The notes beneath the pieces were generated by a model. It was given only the letters and a program-made list of their open reading frames with translations, was not told where the DNA came from and ran no database searches. Positions 5,950 to 11,946 of a stretch of DNA of 11,946 nucleotides are shown here, in pieces. Source of the stretch: an uncultured archaeon (GTDB lineage Archaea > Nanobdellota > Nanobdellia > Pacearchaeales > GW2011-AR1). The DNA lies in contig CAIQQL010000100.1 in assembly GCA_903873955.1 (NCBI GenBank), positions 1 to 11,946 of the forward strand, read 5' to 3'. Each line of letters starts with the position of its first letter. Positions within the stretch are counted from its first letter, which is position 1. A program made the position numbers and the translations under genes.

Positions 5950-7758
5950 ATGGGCATTGTTATACATGAAAGCTTTTCAGATGAAGATGCGCCAATCTTG
6001 CAGAAGATTGTGCGTAAAGAATTCGAATCCGGAGAGCTAGCCAGGCTTAAAGTAGAGTCAGAGGAGATATCCCACGACCATGAGATCAATGACCTCATCT
6101 CCTATCCTGAGATAAAAAAGAACCTGGAATATGAGCTGCCCCATCAGAAACAGGGAGCGATCAAGATATTGCGGGACCTGAATTGCACCGCCCTCCTTGC
6201 TGATGAGGTCGGCCTCGGGAAAACAATCACCACTGGCATGATCCTTAAAGAGAGCATAGCCCGCGGTTTTGTCAAAAAGGCACTCATCCTCACTCCACCC
6301 TCCCTTGTCGACCAATGGAAGATAGAGCTTCGCGACAAATTTGACCTGGATTTCCACGTGGTCGAGCATAACTCAGAATGGGGAGCGACAAACTTTGCCA
6401 TCGCCTCGATAGACCGTGTGAAGGGTTATGATCGCAAGACCAACAAGTTCAAGCATGAGAGTGCCCACGCAATCTGCTGGGATCTTCTCATTGTTGATGA
6501 GGCACATAAACTCAAGGATAAAAACACCGTCCGCTGGACATTTGTCGATAAGATACCCAAAAAAAGGTTCTTGATCCTCACTGCAACACCCTTCCAGAAT
6601 GATCTGCTCGAACTGTACAGTCTGCTCAACCTGCTTAAACGCGGACACTTGGGGACCATCAATGAATTCAAAAAAAAGTTCCTATTCAAGGGCAACAAGC
6701 GCCATCCTCTCAATCCCCAGGAGCTCAAAAGCAAACTGGATGAGGTCATGGTCCGTAGAAGAAGAAGCGAGACCAATGTAGACTACAAACAGAGGATACC
6801 AAAGATTGTCCCTGTCGAATTCTCCCCTGAAGAGATGGAGATCTATAAGGACATAGGAGACCTGCTGCAGACCAAATATTTCGCCTGCAATGGGAGCGAG
6901 ATCAAAGGAAGGCTCATCATCTACTCCTTACTTCCTAAAATGACCAGTTCATCACGATCTGCCCTTGAATCCCTCAAAAAGATTGTCGATGGTCCAAAAT
7001 ATTCTGAAGGCACCAAGGAAATCGCCCAGAAGATCATAGACAAATATAAGACGGTAAAAAAAGACTCGAAGATCGAGGCGCTGATCAGCCTTGTCAAGGA
7101 CATCTACCAGGATGACCCCAAGGCAAAAATACTCATGTACACCAAACACCCCACTACTGCAGGATACATCAGAGAGAAACTTGAACCCCTCGGTCTTTCT
7201 GTCGTGGAATTTATCGGAGGCTGTACCCGAGAGGAAAAACAGGAAATCATCAAGGAGTTCAAGACACGGGCAAATGTCATGATCAGCACGGAGACCGGAG
7301 CAGAGGGGCTTAATTTCCAGTTCTGCAACAATCTCATCAACTATGACCTCCCTTGGAATCCGATGGCCGTAGAGCAAAGGATTGGCAGACTTGACAGGAT
7401 TGGGCAACAAAGAGACATGCATATTTACAGTCTGGCGATAAAAGGAACCATGGAAGAGAGGATAGTCGACCTCATCATAAACAAGATGTGTTGCATCGGC
7501 CTGGTCATCGGTGAACTTCCCATCATCCTTTTTAACCTAGGGCTCGATTCCCATGGAGAGGCAGGCATGAGTAAGATTGAAGAAGCCCTGATGAATGCAT
7601 TTATTGACTCGAAAAACAATCTGGACAAGTTCTCAACCGACTTGGACAAGATTGTCTCTTCGCTCGAACAGGGAATCCAAGATTACCTGAAAACCAAAGA
7701 AAGCAGCTCGGAGCTCTTAGACAACAATGGAGAAAACAACGGACAGCCAAAAACATGA
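5950..7758 (+). CDS. SNF2-family (HepA/RapA-like) DNA-dependent ATPase
   Basis: The 602 residues carry a complete SF2/SNF2 ATPase. After a 60-residue N-terminal extension come a Q-motif-like LPHQKQGAIKI (63-73), Walker A DEVGLGKT (85-92), motif Ia ILTPPSLVDQW (113-123), Walker B DEAH (183-186) and motif III LTATPFQND (210-218). The second RecA lobe has ILMYTKH (394-400), STETGAEGLNFQ (446-457) and motif VI QRIGRLDRIGQQ (476-487). All catalytic residues are present. SNF2 enzymes translocate on double-stranded DNA and remodel or strip bound proteins rather than unwind strands. The protein is compact, with no bromo-, chromo- or nuclease domain visible; residues 545-600 are an acidic, helical, then disordered tail. 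The zinc/coiled-coil protein gene starts inside its last 32 bases, so the two are likely a functional pair. Roles could be transcription recycling, DNA repair or defence; the sequence does not decide. Confidence 0.92.
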   Translation: MGIVIHESFSDEDAPILQKIVRKEFESGELARLKVESEEISHDHEINDLISYPEIKKNLEYELPHQKQGAIKILRDLNCTALLADEVGLGKTITTGMILKESIARGFVKKALILTPPSLVDQWKIELRDKFDLDFHVVEHNSEWGATNFAIASIDRVKGYDRKTNKFKHESAHAICWDLLIVDEAHKLKDKNTVRWTFVDKIPKKRFLILTATPFQNDLLELYSLLNLLKRGHLGTINEFKKKFLFKGNKRHPLNPQELKSKLDEVMVRRRRSETNVDYKQRIPKIVPVEFSPEEMEIYKDIGDLLQTKYFACNGSEIKGRLIIYSLLPKMTSSSRSALESLKKIVDGPKYSEGTKEIAQKIIDKYKTVKKDSKIEALISLVKDIYQDDPKAKILMYTKHPTTAGYIREKLEPLGLSVVEFIGGCTREEKQEIIKEFKTRANVMISTETGAEGLNFQFCNNLINYDLPWNPMAVEQRIGRLDRIGQQRDMHIYSLAIKGTMEERIVDLIINKMCCIGLVIGELPIILFNLGLDSHGEAGMSKIEEALMNAFIDSKNNLDKFSTDLDKIVSSLEQGIQDYLKTKESSSELLDNNGENNGQPKT

Positions 7759-9301
7759 AGGTGAAGACCTGAAAAATTTCACAGAGTCATTTTTCACCAA
7801 TCTCGGAAGTAGCATGAGCTGGAAGGGAGAGGTTCTTTTTGTCAAGGATGCCCCGGTTGAATTTGAGCATTTCTACGGCAAGAAAGCACCCTATTATCTC
7901 GCCTTTGAAGCATGGGCCAGAGAGGAAAATTATGAACTGGTCATATCGGGAAGCCCCATGCTCAAGACTATGAGGGACTATCTATCAAATCGGGGCCAGA
8001 CCAGCCTCCTTAAATTGGACATCCAGACTGAGCCACTGCAGGACATCAACAGCTGTATCAAGTTCCTGAATGCAAAAGTGAGCAATATCAAACGGAACAA
8101 GGAATATCGCGGCTTTGCCAAGTTCACTTTCCTGACCCTGCTCCAATACCTGAATGAGAAAGAGCAGGTGATAACTCCCATCTATGTGGAAAATGGAGAG
8201 GTCATCTTTCCAGAACTTGATGGATACACACTGGTGGAAGGCAAAAAAGAGGAGATGGGCCTGCCTGATGTCGAGAAGGACTATGAGCTTGCAAAAGCGC
8301 ACCTGAAAGGACAGATTGCACCAGATCTGGCAAGACTAAGTGCCATGCTAGAAGATAAACTTGAAAAAGAGATTGCCAGGATCATGAACCATTATGTCAA
8401 TTATATCCAAGAAAAGAAACAGCAACTGCTTGAGTGCCAGAAGCAGGAAGTCTCCTTGAAAGAGCAGCTGAAATCAGGAAAAGTGGAGAACAAAGAGAAT
8501 GTCCAGTTTAAACTCAAAAGAGTGACTGAACAACGCGAACAGCTTGAAAAAGAAAATTATGCAGCCAAGGCCCAGCAGGAGCAAGAGTTCCTCATCAATG
8601 AGGAGAACAGGAAGCACGGCTTGAGTGTAAGCAACCGTATGCTGAACACCTCAGTTGTCTACTACCCCATCTTCAATTACCAGTTCATGGTCGAGAACGG
8701 TGAAGCTAAAAGACTTATGGACCTCAAGTATAACCCTATGGAAAAAACCGCCGTCCTTCCTACCTGCGATAACTGCAAGAAGGATGTGCAAGAAATCATG
8801 CTCTGCAGCGGAGGCCACATCACCTGCGTGAAATGCAGCGGAAGATGCCAAAGCTGTGGCAAGGAAGCCTGCGCTGTATGTCTTACCAAATCCTGTGAAT
8901 TGTGTGGAAAGCATATTTGCAGAAAATGTTCTGTGCGCTGCCATAACTGCGGTAAAAACATGTGCGCTAACCACACCAAGAAAGGGACCACCAGCGGCCA
9001 TGCCTTCTGCACGAATTGCCTCACCCGTTGCTCCCTTTGTGGAAGCATGGCCCTGCGAGAACAGCTCAAGGAATGTCCTGGATGCGGAAGCCTAATCTGT
9101 GATGTTTGTGCTAAAAACAGCCTCTATAAAGTAGCCGGGGGCTATTTCTGTAAGAACTGTTCCCAAAAATGTATAACGTGCGGCAAGATTCTCCCTAAAA
9201 AAGAGTTCAGAGGATGCTCCAAAGAGGATTGCCGCATCTGCAAGAGTAAGACAAAATGCCTTTCCTGCAGGCAGTCCTTATGCCCCCGATTGAAAAAATA
9301 A
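7727..9301 (+). CDS. SNF2-partner protein: N-terminal domain, coiled coil and 34-cysteine zinc array
   Basis: This 524-residue protein has three parts. Residues 15-180 form a globular domain with aromatic strands and LVISGSPML (71-79). Residues 200-290 are rich in Glu, Lys and Gln and form a long coiled coil. Residues 347-519 hold 34 cysteines, mostly as CxxC pairs spaced like consecutive treble-clef or zinc-ribbon fingers (CDNC, CVKC, CQSC, CAVC, CELC and so on), likely binding seven to nine zinc ions. The N-terminal domain loosely recalls YqhG, encoded beside the SNF2 gene yqhH in Bacillus; this comes from memory and is uncertain. The gene overlaps the SNF2 ATPase gene by 32 bases in another frame, implying coupled translation and probably a complex, in which this protein may supply DNA, RNA or protein binding. 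It stops five bases before the convergent peptidase gene. A real, expressed gene is near certain; the role is inferred. Confidence 0.85.
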   Translation: MEKTTDSQKHEGEDLKNFTESFFTNLGSSMSWKGEVLFVKDAPVEFEHFYGKKAPYYLAFEAWAREENYELVISGSPMLKTMRDYLSNRGQTSLLKLDIQTEPLQDINSCIKFLNAKVSNIKRNKEYRGFAKFTFLTLLQYLNEKEQVITPIYVENGEVIFPELDGYTLVEGKKEEMGLPDVEKDYELAKAHLKGQIAPDLARLSAMLEDKLEKEIARIMNHYVNYIQEKKQQLLECQKQEVSLKEQLKSGKVENKENVQFKLKRVTEQREQLEKENYAAKAQQEQEFLINEENRKHGLSVSNRMLNTSVVYYPIFNYQFMVENGEAKRLMDLKYNPMEKTAVLPTCDNCKKDVQEIMLCSGGHITCVKCSGRCQSCGKEACAVCLTKSCELCGKHICRKCSVRCHNCGKNMCANHTKKGTTSGHAFCTNCLTRCSLCGSMALREQLKECPGCGSLICDVCAKNSLYKVAGGYFCKNCSQKCITCGKILPKKEFRGCSKEDCRICKSKTKCLSCRQSLCPRLKK

Positions 9302-9306
9302 AAAGA
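9292..9306 (-). terminator. U-rich terminator of the peptidase gene, inside the opposing gene's 3' end
   Basis: Reading leftward from the peptidase stop, the strand is TCTTTTTATTTTTTC, two U-runs of five and six. This is a strong archaeal-type termination tract. On the other strand it encodes the last lysines of the zinc-array protein (CPRLKK) and its stop, so the two functions share the same bases. Confidence 0.55.
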
Positions 9307-10986
9307 TTACTTCTTACGATTTCCCAATATAAAAAAACCGCCAATCCCTATAACCAGTGCTCCGACCATAAGGATGATACCCCAGTTAAATTTATTTTTT
9401 TGGTCAGTCACGCACGTTTTCTGGCTTGGGCAATCAGGATCACAAGCACCCGTCTGACAAAATCCTTCATTTATCGGGCAGTCTTGAGGACAGGAAAGAT
9501 GATTCTCTGCACCAGAACAGCGGTTATCCCCACACGTGGCAGAAAAAACGGAAAGCGATGAGCTTGCAACCACCTTGTCGTTTCTCTTTATGGCCAGATA
9601 GTCTGCTTTGCTCTGATAAGGGATCAAGAAAGAAAAATTAAAGCTTTCTTCTTTAAATGCGCTTGCTGATGCATTAGGCAGAGGAAAGACTATCAAAGGC
9701 ACTTTCAAAGTCTGAGCCTGCAATCGTTTTCCTTTTGTGTCCAAGACTTCAGTACTAAACTCAGAACCTCCTACTTGCAAAGGAGCATCTACTGGTTTCA
9801 GGGTCACACTATTGATCAGGACAGAACCGTTGTCATATTCAGCATTCACAAAATAACTTTTCTGGGGAGGCGCGGTCCGCTGTCGTTCATCTATCTGCAT
9901 TGAATAATTGCTGATCTTGTTTGATAGCTCTCGTTGAGAAACCAGATTATATTCCGGAACATATTGCAGCATGATGGAGTTTGTTTCCTCGGAACGATAC
10001 AGATAGTCATAGCTGCAACCTTTAAAGCATCCAGACGTGATATCTTTCCATTTATCACATCCTTGTGCGTCACAGTTTGCCGAGGTTATCTTGCCCACAT
10101 CATATCCCCCAAAGGCCGTGTCATAAAGATACTCATCGGCAAGGTCACCTACGCTGTGTCCCAGTTCATGCATGATCACCATAGGGGCATAATCATTCTT
10201 TGCACAGATCTTTGCGTACGTGGAAGCAGACCCGCAAAGGGTCGTGTCTTTTAGGAGTACGAAGAGCTGGTCAAAGGAGCACTGAGATGCAGCATCCATC
10301 ACCGCTTTATCATCGCAGCACACCAAAGTTGAGATTCCATGACAACCAACCTGGCAATTGAAGTCATTATTGGCATTGACCACAAAGAATGAAAACTTAT
10401 CAAGATTTGATTTATAGGGTTCAACAGTAAGAATTGCGTCCTTGCCGGTGATCAAATGTAAAGCATCGTTCTTAAATTCGCTCAAGTCAGTATATTTGTC
10501 TGACAGAATAACAAACTTGATGGTGTCTTCTCTTCCACTGCCTTGGATAAGCTGGCAACCTGATTTGACGACCTCAAAATGACCAAGGACCTCGTTGTTT
10601 CCTGAAACCACCTCATACGTTCCTGGCGTAGCGTTGGTAGAATCAAAGAACCCTCCATACCAGCTATCTTTAGATTTTTTATCCTGATGCAGCCCATCAT
10701 CAAATAATGCCACGGTCTGCGTCTCAGTCCCTTTTCTGACCACCAAGGAAAGGTCCTGCTTTTCTGCTTCTTGGGGATAATAAAAATTCAATAAAAACAA
10801 TGTCCCCTGCTGGGAATTTGTCGGATCAACCAATAATTTTTGACCTTCGCCCGGAAAAGGCATGGAAGGTATGTTCAATGCGCTAGCAAGGGAATTGGCC
10901 TCCATGACCAAGACGACACCAGCAACGAAAGCCAAAAGAGAAAGGAAGATGACCACAAATTGACTTAAAGAGAGATTTAGTGCCAT
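9307..10986 (-). CDS. Membrane-anchored secreted M64-like zinc metallopeptidase
   Basis: The 559 residues begin with a hydrophobic helix (8-29) that acts as signal peptide or anchor; ASA near 35-37 is a possible cleavage site. Residues about 60-140 look like an Ig/filamin-type beta domain (FDDGLHQDKKSKDSWYGGF). The peptidase domain (about 155-360) contains HELGHSVGDLADEY (273-286), the HExxH plus LADEY signature of the M64 (IgA-peptidase-like) family, with His273, Glu274 and His277 intact. It also has many cysteines (210-325) that probably form disulfides, and a downstream NSIM (336-339). A second beta domain spans about 375-480. Next is a cysteine-rich segment, CGDNRCSGAENHLSCPQDC (485-503), and finally a transmembrane helix (534-554) with a GNRKK tail. 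It is therefore probably an extracellular protease tethered to the membrane, perhaps for nutrient capture or cell contact; the substrate is unknown. It has its own leaderless promoter. Confidence 0.88.
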   Translation of the reverse strand: MALNLSLSQFVVIFLSLLAFVAGVVLVMEANSLASALNIPSMPFPGEGQKLLVDPTNSQQGTLFLLNFYYPQEAEKQDLSLVVRKGTETQTVALFDDGLHQDKKSKDSWYGGFFDSTNATPGTYEVVSGNNEVLGHFEVVKSGCQLIQGSGREDTIKFVILSDKYTDLSEFKNDALHLITGKDAILTVEPYKSNLDKFSFFVVNANNDFNCQVGCHGISTLVCCDDKAVMDAASQCSFDQLFVLLKDTTLCGSASTYAKICAKNDYAPMVIMHELGHSVGDLADEYLYDTAFGGYDVGKITSANCDAQGCDKWKDITSGCFKGCSYDYLYRSEETNSIMLQYVPEYNLVSQRELSNKISNYSMQIDERQRTAPPQKSYFVNAEYDNGSVLINSVTLKPVDAPLQVGGSEFSTEVLDTKGKRLQAQTLKVPLIVFPLPNASASAFKEESFNFSFLIPYQSKADYLAIKRNDKVVASSSLSVFSATCGDNRCSGAENHLSCPQDCPINEGFCQTGACDPDCPSQKTCVTDQKNKFNWGIILMVGALVIGIGGFFILGNRKK

Positions 10987-11006
10987 GTTCTTATTACGTG
11001 CGACCC

Positions 11007-11014
11007 CTTAAATA
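11007..11014 (-). promoter_or_regulatory. TATA box of the peptidase gene
   Basis: Reading leftward, TATTTAAG starts 28 bases before the ATG at 10986, in the 41-bp gap after the PhoU-like gene. It supports a separate leaderless transcript for the peptidase and confirms its start codon. Confidence 0.6.
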
Positions 11015-11027
11015 CATTTTTGCCTCT

Positions 11028-11933
11028 TCATCCCAGCTTTCGCATAAGCGTCAGATGATTGAGGTCGGCCGCGTCTTCTGCTATCTTCACGGCATGCCTG
11101 ATAAAACGCCACGTTTGCGGAGTCAGCTTCTTCAATTCTACGGACTCGGTACGCACTTTTTCACGCAACGCATAGATATCATCCATCATTTTAGGATTAA
11201 ATTGATAGTAGAGATCAAAAGATGCGGCGAGCGCCTCCTTTGAGTCCTCTAACAACGCCTTAATCTCTTTTGTCTTTTGCACATGGTATTTGATATTCGT
11301 CCTCCAGAGACGTTCAATCTCATCACTAATCCTTTCCAGTTCAAAGGAGTATGTAAAAAGGATACGTCCATTTATCGCATCCTGATAGGACATGCGATTT
11401 ATTGCACGCTCCAGATAAAGACAGAACTTGTTTATCTCACTATCCCTGGTCTTGAGATTTTCAAGCGTTTCTTCTTGCTTCCCGAAAATATCCTGGATAG
11501 CGGCATCATAGAGCAACAGGATCATCTGGAACACCCTCTTGAATATCTCATCGAGATGTGGATAATTTATCGGGCTGATATCACGGATTGTGTACGTATA
11601 CTTTTGCTGGGCAACCAAAGCAAACCCAATCATTGAATTCAAAGACCCTAAAATAGTCGAGGAGCAGTCAGCGTCAGCAGCAATGATAATCTCATCATAT
11701 CCTTTTGCATACAGTGCGGCAATCTGATTATGCAGAGAACGCGCACTCGTCTGTTTAAGCTCGAGCAGCACTGAGCCCCCCTGTATCTCCCCCGAGGAAT
11801 GGATTATGAGATTCTTTCCTTCGACAGTCACTTCAAGCTCTGAATCCTCAGTTATCTTGTTCTTTCTTACCCAGTCTATCGGCAAGGTCAAGGTGAATGC
11901 CTGGTTTGCCTGTTTGATGACCTTTCTTTTCAT
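11028..11933 (-). CDS. AbrB-PhoU fusion regulator (PhoU-like phosphate uptake regulator)
   Basis: The 301 residues join a SpoVT/AbrB-type swapped-hairpin DNA-binding domain (3-48, with QAFTLTLPIDWVRKNKI and ELEVTVEGKNLIIHS) to an alpha/beta linker (about 50-115) and a helical PhoU-like region (125-300). The PhoU part keeps acidic metal-binding-style motifs, ERISDEIERL (200-209) and IAEDAADL (284-291). This AbrB-PhoU arrangement is common in archaea and is usually annotated as a phosphate uptake regulator. PhoU domains bind metal clusters and signal between phosphate transporters and kinases; the AbrB part suggests direct promoter binding. No pst transporter genes are visible nearby, so the phosphate link rests on family knowledge only. 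The gene starts 13 bases from the right edge, so its promoter is outside the window; the visible upstream bases are AT-rich (TAAATAATATAAA). It reads toward the peptidase gene, which has its own promoter. Confidence 0.87.
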   Translation of the reverse strand: MKRKVIKQANQAFTLTLPIDWVRKNKITEDSELEVTVEGKNLIIHSSGEIQGGSVLLELKQTSARSLHNQIAALYAKGYDEIIIAADADCSSTILGSLNSMIGFALVAQQKYTYTIRDISPINYPHLDEIFKRVFQMILLLYDAAIQDIFGKQEETLENLKTRDSEINKFCLYLERAINRMSYQDAINGRILFTYSFELERISDEIERLWRTNIKYHVQKTKEIKALLEDSKEALAASFDLYYQFNPKMMDDIYALREKVRTESVELKKLTPQTWRFIRHAVKIAEDAADLNHLTLMRKLG

Positions 11934-11946
11934 TTTATATTATTTA

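Noticed and set aside
6144..6776. Several minus-strand frames of 85-116 residues opposite the SNF2 gene.
   Set aside because: They overlap each other and the helicase motifs, lack promoters or ribosome sites, and read as antisense shadows.
8651..9069. Minus-strand frames of 116 and 130 residues opposite the zinc array.
   Set aside because: The regular Cys codons of the zinc array suppress stops on the opposite strand; the translations are low-complexity and unlike real proteins.
5950..9301. DISARM defence system.
   Set aside because: A SNF2 ATPase is present, but no DNA methyltransferase, phospholipase-D-type DrmC or DUF1998 protein is found. The methyltransferase at 1427-2227 lies in a separate operon and has no visible DNA-methylase motif.

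Overview
The window reads as archaeal, most likely from a DPANN-type lineage (Woesearchaeota or a relative; this assignment is inference from gene style only). Three things support it. Several genes have a TATA-like box whose first base lies 28-29 nt upstream of the start codon, the geometry of archaeal leaderless transcription. There is an AbrB-PhoU fusion regulator. There is a secreted M64-type metallopeptidase with a CGDxxC...GE...CPxDC cysteine motif, which I associate with small-genome archaea. No tRNA, rRNA, CRISPR array, insertion sequence or phage gene was recognised, and no gene-free stretch exceeds 300 bases.

Region 1 (1-4394) is the most unusual part. A leftward operon encodes an asparaginyl/aspartyl-tRNA-synthetase-like catalytic core without an anticodon-binding domain, a class I SAM-dependent methyltransferase, and a class II LysRS/EpmA-like protein with a partly degenerate motif 2. 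The start of a fourth, unrecognised gene follows and runs off the left edge. The three recognised genes are separated by one base or overlap by four, so they are almost certainly co-expressed. Diverging from the operon is a regulator made of two Lrp/AsnC-like halves in tandem. The shared 75-bp promoter region contains both TATA boxes, a spaced inverted repeat and a 12-bp perfect palindrome. The simplest reading is a regulated pathway that activates one or two amino acids (or similar carboxylates), transfers them to a small molecule or protein, and methylates a product. It does not look like ordinary translation.

Region 2 (4395-5822) holds a 216-bp spacer with its own promoter and a 12-TM major facilitator permease on the plus strand.

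Region 3 (5857-9301) is a two-gene plus-strand operon: a compact SNF2-family ATPase and an overlapping gene for a protein with an N-terminal globular domain, a coiled coil and a C-terminal array of 34 cysteines. A 14-bp perfect palindrome sits in the predicted leader of the operon.

Region 4 (9292-11933) is on the minus strand: an AbrB-PhoU phosphate-type regulator, then a membrane-anchored secreted M64-like zinc peptidase with its own promoter. The peptidase gene converges on region 3 with only five bases between stop codons, and its probable U-rich terminator lies inside the end of the opposing gene.
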